Source: Tunturibacter gelidoferens (GTDB lineage Bacteria; Acidobacteriota; Terriglobia; Terriglobales; Acidobacteriaceae). Taken from it: a DNA stretch of 64,000 nt. The notes beneath the pieces were generated by a model that saw only the letters and a program-made list of their open reading frames with translations, was not told the DNA's origin and did no database searches. The translations under genes were made by a program, and so were the position numbers. Of this stretch, positions 36,105 to 44,177 are shown piece by piece. Numbering within the stretch: the stretch's first letter is position 1; every line of letters begins with the position of its first letter. Location of the stretch: the NCBI RefSeq assembly GCF_040358255.1, contig NZ_CP132938.1, positions 3,596,001-3,660,000 on the forward strand, given 5' to 3'.

Positions 36105-37727
36105 TCACTCAGTCGCCGGCACGACATCAAGGTTCAACGTGGATTTATCGCCGGCATTGACCGTAACCGATTGCACGTGATCACCAAACGGCGTCAGGCT
36201 CTCGGGATCACGGTAGTCGGCCGAGTGCCGTCGCGGAAATGCAATAGCCTGATAACTTCCGGGCGGGAGATGAGAAAAACTGTAGCTGCCTGTCGAACTG
36301 CTGCGGGTACTGTACTCCACCTGTGCGCTTGGGCCTCTCGGAATCACACACACCCAACTAGCCACAGGGGCGCCGTCGAGGTGCACCGTTCCCTGCAAAG
36401 CCCCTGTCTGATTGCTGACTAGAACGCGTATCGGAGTGCCGGAGGCTCCCGGCGCTACGACCAGTTCCTGTTCCAGCAGATCAGAGTCGCCATAGCTGGC
36501 AGACTTGATATACCAGGCGCCGCTATTGCGCCCCGCCAACCGATAACTGCCTGGAGGAGCCGAGAAGAAGAAGGCCTGATTAGCCCGGGGAGACAACCCC
36601 AGACTCGCGTACCCGCCGTCCAGATCAGTCTGCCCGCTTTGCAGGCTGAGGCCTAGCTGCTGCAGTCCAGGCGGAGTTATGTCGGACGAAGAAGATTCAT
36701 CGATCAACAGCTCCACCGGAATAGACGGCACAGGCGAGAACCGCAGAACCACCCCAGAGATATCGTGATCCGGAACCGTAACCGTTGTCTCCGCCATCTC
36801 GGCACTATCTATATCGGCCACCGTTCGGACCGTCAACGCATAGGTTCCCTGAGGAAGCTGTATCTTCCTCTCGCCGCCATTCTCCAGCATCGAGTTGACC
36901 TGCAACGCGTCTCCATCGCTGGCGCGGGCAGAGACCCTCATGAAACCTCGATCGGCCGAAGATTGCGAGATTCCGACGGTACGGATCGGACTGACTGTTG
37001 GCCTCAGCTCAAAAGTTTGTTCTTCTCCACTGTGAATCCGAACTAACGGTGAAGCGTTACTTGTGCTTCCACTCGGAACTGCAACTGGAAGCACAGCTTC
37101 GGCAATGGGCGTATTTAGTAGAGAGTAGTGCGTTTGCACTCGATATTCGCCTGCTGGAACAGGAATTCGGAAACGTCCATATGAGTCTGTTTGGCGCTGA
37201 TCAACGGGAATCCAACGACGCCCCAAATCGTCGTACACACTTCTGATCGCATTCACCGAAATACCTGGAAGCGGGGTTCCATCGGGAGCCAGCACTACGC
37301 CGGTGAGCAGTGCTTCCGGAAAGATTCGAAGTTCAAGCGGTGCGGCTAGTTGGCTGGACTGGAGATAGAGATTACCGGCATCGCCATACTCCGCGCTGGC
37401 ATAAAATCCGGGCTTGGTAACCAGAATGTTGACGCTGCTTTCTTTGTTCTGTTCGAACCGAAACCTGCCCTCGCTATCGGTTAGTACTGCCCGGTTGTTC
37501 AACCGAACCAGCGCTCTCCGAACCGGTTGGTCGGTGGCAGCATTTATCACCGTCCCGGAGACCAGGTCGGGAGCCCCTGAACTCGCAATCGACGTGCCTG
37601 CTCCTGCGGTGCCGCCAATCTGGGCGGGACAACGCATCTGCTGACCCAGCAGAGTACAAACCAGAATCACAAAAAAAGGTATCGAATCGTTGCGTCGAAC
37701 GCTGCAGACGATTCGGTTTGTGTACAC
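36105..37727 (-). CDS. Secreted carboxypeptidase-regulatory-like repeat protein (paired)
   Basis: A 540-residue protein starting at GTG 37727; no ATG precedes the hydrophobic segment FFVILVCTLLG in this frame. The sequence shows repeated regulatory-like domains: VSGTVINAATDQPVRRALV, LTGVVLAPDGTPLPGISVNA, ISGVVLRFSPVPSIPVELL, LQGTVHLDGAPVASWVCVI, with strands such as RFRIPVPAGEYRVQ and FSHLPPGSYQAIAFP. The end overlaps the next gene, which has the same architecture, so they are likely made together. No catalytic residues of a true carboxypeptidase are visible. Role unknown, probably extracytoplasmic. Confidence 0.8.
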   Translation of the reverse strand: MYTNRIVCSVRRNDSIPFFVILVCTLLGQQMRCPAQIGGTAGAGTSIASSGAPDLVSGTVINAATDQPVRRALVRLNNRAVLTDSEGRFRFEQNKESSVNILVTKPGFYASAEYGDAGNLYLQSSQLAAPLELRIFPEALLTGVVLAPDGTPLPGISVNAIRSVYDDLGRRWIPVDQRQTDSYGRFRIPVPAGEYRVQTHYSLLNTPIAEAVLPVAVPSGSTSNASPLVRIHSGEEQTFELRPTVSPIRTVGISQSSADRGFMRVSARASDGDALQVNSMLENGGERKIQLPQGTYALTVRTVADIDSAEMAETTVTVPDHDISGVVLRFSPVPSIPVELLIDESSSSDITPPGLQQLGLSLQSGQTDLDGGYASLGLSPRANQAFFFSAPPGSYRLAGRNSGAWYIKSASYGDSDLLEQELVVAPGASGTPIRVLVSNQTGALQGTVHLDGAPVASWVCVIPRGPSAQVEYSTRSSSTGSYSFSHLPPGSYQAIAFPRRHSADYRDPESLTPFGDHVQSVTVNAGDKSTLNLDVVPATE

Positions 37728-37915
37728 GAAGCGGCACCTCGCCAGAAATAAGACGTCTCAGATTCAGATTAGTGAGAACAGAATACTTCTGCCGAACCCG
37801 TGCCCCAATCTAAACCATCCAGTCCCGATGCACGCAACCATCGAGTCCTGGCGCTAGCCAAAGTTTTTGGATTCTGCTGTAGGCAGATCGAAACAAATCC
37901 GACGTCTTAGTTTGT

Positions 37916-38221
37916 CTACGTTTTTTCGGACTCGACTTGAGAGTTCGCATCGCTCCGTGAAAGCGATTCCAGCAGATGCTTGGTATACAAACCACTTGCT
38001 ACGAACTTAGCTCTATCCCTGATCATCATGAGGAGGACCTGTTCACCGTCTTTATCGATGCACGTAACCTCGTCGAGATCAACAACACGGTTCAAAGTTG
38101 GTCGACGATCTCGATTGGCGCGCCAACTTGCTATCAGTTCCTCCAGAAACGATGCTGTCAGCCGACCTTGAAGCACCCACCGCTGCTCCGACTTGTCCTC
38201 GGTCATCGTGATTCGTAACAT
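37916..38221 (-). CDS. STAS-like small protein
   Basis: A 101-residue protein. The pattern WVLQGRLTASFLEELIASW, then NRVVDLDEVTCIDKDGEQVLLMM and FVASGLYTKHLLESL, matches the strand-helix order of STAS/anti-sigma-antagonist domains, with aspartates where the switch residue normally lies. The usual phosphorylatable Ser/Thr of SpoIIAA is replaced by the segment CIDKDG, so it may not be phospho-switched. It lies 318 bases downstream of the enhancer-binding regulator gene, on the same strand, and is preceded by a sigma-54-like element and two copies of the putative regulator site. It may be an output or feedback component of that regulator. Confidence 0.7.
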   Translation of the reverse strand: MLRITMTEDKSEQRWVLQGRLTASFLEELIASWRANRDRRPTLNRVVDLDEVTCIDKDGEQVLLMMIRDRAKFVASGLYTKHLLESLSRSDANSQVESEKT

Positions 38222-38375
38222 CTTGCTCGTCCTTACAATCCGATGTGTCGGTGAGTGTCTTCCAGATTCACTACATCACTGATTCTCCCATCCGGATCGC
38301 ATGCTCAAGAGTCGGCGACGTCCCGACACACCTCATCCCCGGCCTCGCAGGGTATACCTGGCATCTCTCTCTGCA

Positions 38376-38391
38376 AGCAATCCGCATACCT
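38376..38391 (-). promoter_or_regulatory. Possible sigma-54 promoter in front of the STAS-like gene
   Basis: Read on the minus strand, 38391 to 38376 is AGGTATGCGGATTGCT. The invariant GG (-24) and GC (-12) have the required spacing and TTGCT is a full match, but the -24 block differs from TGGCAC at three positions. Transcription would start near 38365. The two 16-bp sites at 38469-38503 lie about 85-105 bp upstream, a normal enhancer distance. Confidence 0.4.
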
Positions 38392-38468
38392 AAAATGCGA
38401 CCAGTCTATTGATGTTGGTAGTTGAGGCGATTAGTAATAAATCGATGTGCCGAACACTGTCGGGTAGA

Positions 38469-38503
38469 TGCCGATAAGTTGGCAGGATGCCAGATCGTTG
38501 GCA
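38469..38503. promoter_or_regulatory. Two putative enhancer (UAS) sites of the sigma-54 regulator
   Basis: TGCCGATAAGTTGGCA at 38469-38484 and TGCCAGATCGTTGGCA at 38488-38503 are 16-bp interrupted palindromes (TGCC/GGCA ends) with centres 19 bp apart, close to two helical turns. A third copy of the same pattern lies at 40767-40782. Two-fold symmetric, tandem sites are what a Fis-type HTH of an enhancer-binding protein recognises. They lie between the regulator gene and the STAS gene. Confidence 0.6.
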
Positions 38504-38539
38504 CGTTTCTCACCGCTTCTTTCGTGCCAAACTTAAGTT

Positions 38540-40633
38540 TCAAAGTTTTCTAGGGCGAGAAATTCCCAGCTTTTGCATCCTAAATTGCAGCGTGGGACGC
38601 TTAATTCCAAGCCTTGCGGCAGCTCCGTTCGGCCCCGCAAAGACCCAGTTAGTCTGCTCCAGAATCGAGAGAATATGCTTTCTTTCAATCTCTTCCAGGG
38701 TCGTAGCTCCGTTCAACTGACCGTTCGCATCGGTGGGTTTCGTCTTCAGTCCTGCGAGCGGCACCTGAAGCTCAGGCCCCTTCGATAAAATGACCGCCCG
38801 TTCGATGACGTTTTGAAGTTCACGAATATTCCCGGGCCACGGATAACTGACCATCGAATTCATCGTTTCAGTCGAGATCGTATCGATCTCCTTCGACATG
38901 TTGCGAGCAAAATGCTGGGCAAAGTGCCTGACGAGAAACGGGATATCTTCCTTGCGCTCTCTCAGTGGTGGCACATAGATTGGGAACACGTTCAACCGAT
39001 AGAACAAGTCGGATCGAAACCGTTGTTCTTCCACCATCGCATTCAGATCGCGGTTCGTGGCTGCAATGAGACGGGCGTCAGTACGCAGAGTGCGCGAGTT
39101 TCCTAACCGTTCGAACTCCCGCTCCTGCAGGACACGTAAGAGCTTCGGCTGAAGATCCAGAGGGATCTCACTGACTTCATCAAGAAAGATGGTCCCTTGC
39201 GACGCTAGTTCGAAACGGCCCATCCTCTGAGCGATGGCGCCGGTGAATGCTCCCTTCTCATGCCCGAAGAGTTCGCTCTCCAGTAAACCCGTCGGAATGG
39301 CAGCGCAGTTCAGCTTCACAAAGGGGTGGGTGCGACGGCGGCTGAGGTTGTGGACCGCACGAGCGATCAGCTCCTTTCCGCTTCCCGTCTCTCCTTGGAT
39401 AAGAACGGTTGAGTTAGTTGGCGCAACTGCTTCAACCTGGCGTAGCACCTGTCGGAGCACAGCACTGTTCCCAATGATCTCCTCGAAGTTAAGCTCGCTG
39501 CGGATCTCATCTTCAAGGTAAAGCTTCTCCTGCCTGAGCTTGTCGGAAAGCTCGGTAATGCGCTGATAGGCAAATGCATTGTCGATGGCAATAGCCACTT
39601 GGCCTGCGATTTGCGAGAGAAATTCAATATCTTCCCTCGTGAATCCGCTCTTCTGCGCCCTCGCTAAACAGAGGACGCCCAATACATTCTTGCAACGGAT
39701 CAGCGGGATCATGCAGATGGTCACCGTGCCATCGCCCAAGCTGGCCCTGTTCTCAGAACTAGATATATTCCACTCTTCGCGATCACCCACCCACGGCTTC
39801 CCGGAGCAAAAGACCTGCCCCGCGAGTGAACCTTCGACTGGCCCCGACATGTGCTGGAAAAGATTCTCTTTACGATCTGAAAAATCCACGGCATAGAGTT
39901 GAAGATGTTCGTGTGCAGTATCGGGTAGCATGACAGCTACGCCTTCCAGCCGCATGGTTTTGCGAATATTTGGCGAAACGGACCGAAGCACTTCTCCAAG
40001 TTCCAGGTTGGAAACTACGCTGTTATTCAGATCGAGAATGAGATTAAGCTTGGTCTGTTCGCTCTCCAACTGGGCTCGAACGGCCTCCGAATGTGCCAGG
40101 TTGAGTCTGTCGTCAATCGCCAAACCAACATAGTCCGATAAGAAAGAGAGAAGGCCGACCTCTCTTTCCGAGAAGCCATCAGGTTCCTTTCGTGCAAAGC
40201 AGAGAGCCCCCGCGCGACCGCCTGCCTTATTTAGAGGAAGTACACAAAGCGATTGATTTCCGTGCGTGCGGAAGAATCGAACAATCCCAGGAAATCTGGC
40301 CTCCCTATCAAGCGATGCCAAAACGACTGGCTGCTGATGCGCGGTTAAAAACTCACTGATCTCATCTCGCCTTTGCGGCAGATCGGTTTCCAGGCCGATT
40401 GCAGATGTCTCACCGTCTACCGCGTACCAGGAAAGATCCGTACCGGTCATCTGAATCAACGCAGTCGTATTGGAGACCACAACAGACGACAGTTCCGCCG
40501 GCAGACAACGCAAAAGTTGTTCCGGATCGCGATAAGCATCCAGGTTGTGCGCGAAGCGTAAAAGATCCCCCATTTGTTCGACGTTTGTAGCGATATCGAC
40601 CGGGGAAATATGGTGGAGAGGCGAACTCCTCAT
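38540..40633 (-). CDS. Sigma-54-dependent enhancer-binding regulator with two GAF domains (FhlA-like)
   Basis: A 697-residue protein. GAF-like domains lie at about residues 20-175 and 205-352, followed by a short coiled linker. The AAA+ domain has Walker A GETGSGKE (414-421), the sigma-54 contact loop GAFTGA (461-466) and Walker B IFLDE (482-486). A Fis-type HTH ends the protein ([25 protein letters not shown]). There is no receiver domain, so activation is probably by ligand or redox state sensed in the GAF domains, as in FhlA and NorR. The gene is divergent from the radical SAM/activase operon at 40995 and upstream of the STAS gene; both have sigma-54-like elements and matching palindromes. 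It is therefore the likely activator of both. Confidence 0.93.
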   Translation of the reverse strand: MRSSPLHHISPVDIATNVEQMGDLLRFAHNLDAYRDPEQLLRCLPAELSSVVVSNTTALIQMTGTDLSWYAVDGETSAIGLETDLPQRRDEISEFLTAHQQPVVLASLDREARFPGIVRFFRTHGNQSLCVLPLNKAGGRAGALCFARKEPDGFSEREVGLLSFLSDYVGLAIDDRLNLAHSEAVRAQLESEQTKLNLILDLNNSVVSNLELGEVLRSVSPNIRKTMRLEGVAVMLPDTAHEHLQLYAVDFSDRKENLFQHMSGPVEGSLAGQVFCSGKPWVGDREEWNISSSENRASLGDGTVTICMIPLIRCKNVLGVLCLARAQKSGFTREDIEFLSQIAGQVAIAIDNAFAYQRITELSDKLRQEKLYLEDEIRSELNFEEIIGNSAVLRQVLRQVEAVAPTNSTVLIQGETGSGKELIARAVHNLSRRRTHPFVKLNCAAIPTGLLESELFGHEKGAFTGAIAQRMGRFELASQGTIFLDEVSEIPLDLQPKLLRVLQEREFERLGNSRTLRTDARLIAATNRDLNAMVEEQRFRSDLFYRLNVFPIYVPPLRERKEDIPFLVRHFAQHFARNMSKEIDTISTETMNSMVSYPWPGNIRELQNVIERAVILSKGPELQVPLAGLKTKPTDANGQLNGATTLEEIERKHILSILEQTNWVFAGPNGAAARLGIKRPTLQFRMQKLGISRPRKL

Positions 40634-40766
40634 ACCCGACTGATAACCTCCCTCCTTCCATCGATTTCTGATAGATGAAAATTAGAGGATTAAAGTGGCA
40701 AACATTGATAGATTCGGGACTTCCCGTTTGCGTCAACCAACAGCGTAACTCAGATCGGCATATGGC

Positions 40767-40782
40767 TGCCAATTGATTGGCA
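40767..40782. promoter_or_regulatory. Putative enhancer (UAS) site upstream of the radical SAM/activase operon
   Basis: TGCCAATTGATTGGCA is a near-perfect 16-bp palindrome with the same TGCC-N6-TTGGCA form as the two sites at 38469-38503. Its centre is about 124 bp upstream of the -24 GG of the sigma-54 promoter at 40897, and it also lies 134 bases upstream of the regulator's own start, so autoregulation is possible. Confidence 0.6.
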
Positions 40783-40896
40783 CCCAGTCAACAGGCTGGC
40801 ATACATCGTCGGATCCCTGCGTCTTCCATAGAGTACGACAGACATTGCCTCTTTTGTCATCAAGAGTTTACGGTCGAAACAAAATTGTAGATCGTG

Positions 40897-40912
40897 TGGC
40901 CCTGCGGTTGCT
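40897..40912 (+). promoter_or_regulatory. Sigma-54 (-24/-12) promoter of the radical SAM/activase operon
   Basis: TGGCCCTGCGGTTGCT matches the sigma-54 consensus TGGCACG-N4-TTGCW at GG (-24) and GC (-12) with correct spacing, and at the whole TTGCT block; it differs from TGGCACG at positions 5 and 7. Transcription should start near 40922, leaving a leader of about 70 bases before the ATG at 40995. The gene for a sigma-54 activator is immediately divergent. Confidence 0.7.
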
Positions 40913-40994
40913 CTGGGTGGGTCGTACCTGCGACTAAGCGCTCCATCTTCCAGTATCTCGGAATAGTGTCTCTATCTTTCAAAGGGGGGCCCGG

Positions 40995-42281
40995 ATGCAC
41001 CTCGAGGAACACACCGAACCACCACCGAGCTTTCGGCTTGATGTCCCATTGCACGACCTACTCACCAAATCCACCGCAAACACACCGGGCTTGCAGCCCG
41101 TCGGAACACCACAAACTTTTCCCGACCCTGTGTTTCCGCAGCATCCTGAACTTCTCGGACCAATCGATTGGAATGATGGGTGGGTCACACCTGAAAAGCG
41201 CAAATGGGCTCCCGGCCAGATCTACCATGCAATGCAGGGCTGGCTCTTCCCTTATGTTCGTTCGAGAGTCACTGCAGGCGACTTCCATCCACTCATCGCA
41301 TACCTCTTCACTGAATTCAAGTGCAATCTCGACTGCCATTATTGCTGGGCTTTCGACAATCAAGTGAAGGGAATGACTGAGGATACGGCGAAGCGGTCCA
41401 TCGACTGGCTTCACGGTACAGGGTGCCGGGTACTTGCCTACATGGGAGGCGAACCCCTTCTCCGGCCCGACTTGATTCACCGCATTACCTACTACGCGGC
41501 GAAGAAGAACTTCTGGATCTATCTCCCCACCAACGCGCGCCTTTTGCGCACCGATGTGATCGACAAGTTGGCTGACGCAGGCATGTCGACGTTCAACATC
41601 GCCGTCGACGCAGTCGACGTAAAACAAGGATTGCCGAAGGCGCTTGTTCCGATTCGCAAGCAGTTCGACTACCTCGTACGAAAGCAGTACGGATACGGAT
41701 ACTCCGTCTTCCTCAACATCAACATCTGCCGCAACAATTTGGACGATGTCCGAGAGCTGACCGAGATAGCTCATGACAACGGTATCGCGACCGACTATCA
41801 CATCAACGAGTCTCCGCTCCTTGAACAGGACGAGCACTTCAAGCACGCAGCCAACAACGTCACCTACATCACCAAGGATGACTGGCCCGCTGTCGAAGAG
41901 ACGATTCAGTGGTTGACCCAGAAGCAGGACGCCGGGTACAAGATGGTCAACTCCAACTCGCGCCTCTGGCAGATGGTCGACTTCATGAAAGGGAACCACT
42001 TTCCCTGGAACTGCCGCGCCGGTCAAAACTCAATGATCATTCGCGTCGACGGAACATTGGCTCCTTGTTTCCCGATGTACACAGCGAGTTATGACTGGGG
42101 CGTGGTCGGTAATCACAAATTCGAAACCAAGCAACTCGATCATCAGAAAGAGACCTGCCAGACGCACTGCTTCTCAACTCTCAATCACATCCTGGGCTGG
42201 TGCTACAACGACCAGCGTGTCATCAAATATTTCTTCAAACAGCTGGCTCACGGATTCCAGGGAGTGAAAGGCCAGATGTAG
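40995..42281 (+). CDS. Radical SAM protein with SPASM-like C-terminus, first gene of the activase operon
   Basis: A 428-residue protein. The radical SAM cluster motif is C110-x3-C114-x2-C117 (FKCNLDCHYCWAF), followed by the SAM-amino-group segment YMGGEPLL. Near the C-terminus, a set of cysteines (NCRAG, LAPCFP, TCQTHC, then GWC) resembles the auxiliary Fe-S cluster region of SPASM/twitch proteins. Such enzymes mature peptides or proteins or modify small molecules. It lies 64 bases before the 595-residue activase-related gene, and all three genes share the sigma-54 promoter. It may modify or mature one of the two following proteins, or act on the same substrate. The N-terminal 90 residues are not recognised. 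Confidence 0.87.
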   Translation: MHLEEHTEPPPSFRLDVPLHDLLTKSTANTPGLQPVGTPQTFPDPVFPQHPELLGPIDWNDGWVTPEKRKWAPGQIYHAMQGWLFPYVRSRVTAGDFHPLIAYLFTEFKCNLDCHYCWAFDNQVKGMTEDTAKRSIDWLHGTGCRVLAYMGGEPLLRPDLIHRITYYAAKKNFWIYLPTNARLLRTDVIDKLADAGMSTFNIAVDAVDVKQGLPKALVPIRKQFDYLVRKQYGYGYSVFLNINICRNNLDDVRELTEIAHDNGIATDYHINESPLLEQDEHFKHAANNVTYITKDDWPAVEETIQWLTQKQDAGYKMVNSNSRLWQMVDFMKGNHFPWNCRAGQNSMIIRVDGTLAPCFPMYTASYDWGVVGNHKFETKQLDHQKETCQTHCFSTLNHILGWCYNDQRVIKYFFKQLAHGFQGVKGQM

Positions 42282-42344
42282 CGCCGAAGAAATCCCGAGA
42301 TCCGACCCATCGAAAAACCACAGAGTAAGTATAAGGAGACGCAA

Positions 42345-44132
42345 ATGCCGGAAATCGAAGAGATCGTTCAAACCGACTTCGAAGTAGAGATCCAGGCTCG
42401 TATCGACGCCGAACGTGCCCGTCTTCGTGCCGAAGCTGGATTGGCGCGCATGCGCGAGTTCAAAAAGCCGATAGAGCGCACATTCAAGGCGGACGAACGC
42501 GACTACGTTACGATTCTCTTTGGCGGACTCACCTGGAAGCACGAGGAGATGATCAAGGCGGTCTTCCACGGCAGCGGCTATCGCTGCGAGAACATTCCCA
42601 CACCGGTCGTCGCTGATTTTCAGGCAGGGAAGGAGTTCGGCAACAACGGACAGTGCAATCCGACCTACTTCACTGTGGGCAATCTGGTGCGCTATCTTCA
42701 GATGCTGGAACAACAAGGCCAGACGCGTAAACAGATTATCGATAACTATGTCTTCTTCACGGCAGGATCCTGCGGACCTTGCCGCTTTGGCATGTATGAA
42801 GCTGAGTACCGATTTGCCCTTCAAAATGCGGGCTTCGAGGGCTTTCGCGTGCTGTTATTTCAACAAACCGACGGCATCAAGGCCGCAAGCGGAGAGCCCG
42901 GTCTAAAATTTTCAGTCGACTTTGGAATGGGAATGTTGAATGCCCTCAATCTCGGAGACGTAATCAACGAACTGGTCTACCAGGTGCGCCCCTTCGAAGT
43001 TAATAAAGGCGAGACAGACCGCGTCATACATGATTCGGTGAAGGTATTAACCGACACTTTGCGTGACCGCAAGCGGTGGCACATCATGGAGGCGGCCCCA
43101 GCGTGGGCAAGACCATACATCGAGAAGAATAAGATACTATCCGGCATTGGCTGCACTCTTGGGAAGGTCGGTCATAATCTATACGGCAAGGAGTATGTGG
43201 ATGCGCTGCACGCATGCCGCGACAGCATCAACGCAATCCAAGTAGACCGCCTTCGCGTAAAGCCAGTCATAAAGATTACCGGAGAGTTCTGGGCTCAGAC
43301 CACCGAAGGGGACGGCAACTTCAACATGTTTGCCTTCCTTGAAAAGGAAGGCGCGCAGGTGTTGGTCGAACCGATCGCCACTTGGATCGCATACATGATG
43401 TACGTCGCCAAAGAAGGAGCGAAGGCCCGCGCCGACGCCGAGGCTCCCTACCGCGACCCCAAGTGGTACGAACTTAAAAAAAGGCTCGCAAACGACTTCA
43501 AAGTATTCAAAAAAACCGGAGGCCTCAGCGCCGGCAGCGCCATGTGGACTTTCTTCTATCACCGCACGATCAAACATCTGGGAGACACGGCCCACCATTT
43601 GATCCCGCAAAAAGAACTCTCGCGCCTGGCACATCCCTTCTACCATCAGCTAGCTCGCGGTGGAGAGGGCTACATGGAAGTTGGCAAGAACGTCTACTAC
43701 ACCGTGAATCACCTATGCCACATGGTCCTCGCTCTGAAACCCTTCGGTTGCATGCCCTCCACACAATCGGACGGAGTTCAATCCAGAGTCGTGAATAAGT
43801 ACAAAGACATGATCTTTCTTCCAATCGAAACCTCCGGCGAGGGCGAGGTGAACGCGCACAGCCGAGTTCAAATGGCACTCGCCGAAGCCAAGGCTAAAGC
43901 GCGCGCTGAATTCGACGGTGTTCTGGAGCAGACAGGGAAATCACTCGAAGAACTGCGAGCCTACGTCGAGCATCATCCCATCCTGAAACAAGCGCTCTAT
44001 AAGGTCCCGCATCGGAACGGCATCGCGGGGACTGCAGCCCAGTTTGCCTTGCACGTCAGCGACCTCATCGACAAAGATAGCGCTTATCGTCGAACGGCCC
44101 GCACGTCTGCGCCACTGCAGCAAGTGGCGTAA
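42345..44132 (+). CDS. Acyl-CoA dehydratase/reductase activase-related protein (DUF2229/COG3581-like)
   Basis: A 595-residue cytoplasmic protein preceded by AAGGAG. It has several conserved-looking cysteines: C81, C104 (GNNGQCNPTYF), then C143 and C146 (GSCGPCRFGMYEAEYRF), then GIGCTLGKVGHN and NHLCHMVLALKPFGCMPSTQSDGVQ. The last, with the following IFLPIETSGEGEVN, resembles the C-terminal part of proteins annotated as 2-hydroxyacyl-CoA dehydratase or activase-related, which bind [4Fe-4S] or double-cubane clusters. It would be the electron-accepting, substrate-converting partner of the large ATPase encoded 45 bases downstream. The substrate is not known, and no CoA-ester pathway genes are nearby. 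Confidence 0.82.
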   Translation: MPEIEEIVQTDFEVEIQARIDAERARLRAEAGLARMREFKKPIERTFKADERDYVTILFGGLTWKHEEMIKAVFHGSGYRCENIPTPVVADFQAGKEFGNNGQCNPTYFTVGNLVRYLQMLEQQGQTRKQIIDNYVFFTAGSCGPCRFGMYEAEYRFALQNAGFEGFRVLLFQQTDGIKAASGEPGLKFSVDFGMGMLNALNLGDVINELVYQVRPFEVNKGETDRVIHDSVKVLTDTLRDRKRWHIMEAAPAWARPYIEKNKILSGIGCTLGKVGHNLYGKEYVDALHACRDSINAIQVDRLRVKPVIKITGEFWAQTTEGDGNFNMFAFLEKEGAQVLVEPIATWIAYMMYVAKEGAKARADAEAPYRDPKWYELKKRLANDFKVFKKTGGLSAGSAMWTFFYHRTIKHLGDTAHHLIPQKELSRLAHPFYHQLARGGEGYMEVGKNVYYTVNHLCHMVLALKPFGCMPSTQSDGVQSRVVNKYKDMIFLPIETSGEGEVNAHSRVQMALAEAKAKARAEFDGVLEQTGKSLEELRAYVEHHPILKQALYKVPHRNGIAGTAAQFALHVSDLIDKDSAYRRTARTSAPLQQVA

Positions 44133-44177
44133 GCAGTCTAGCTCTCCATTCAAAGAATCGTCATAGAGGAGAAGAGA

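Noticed and set aside
38359..38374. Plus-strand TGGCAT...CTGC resembling a sigma-54 promoter
   Set aside because: The GG and GC are one base too far apart, and no plus-strand gene follows.
38499..38514. TGGCACG inside the second UAS copy as a possible sigma-54 -24 box
   Set aside because: The -12 block would be TCAC rather than TTGC, and no plus-strand gene lies downstream; the TGGCA belongs to the palindrome.
41058..42026. 322-codon minus-strand frame
   Set aside because: Antisense to the radical SAM gene at 40995, which carries the full cysteine motif.
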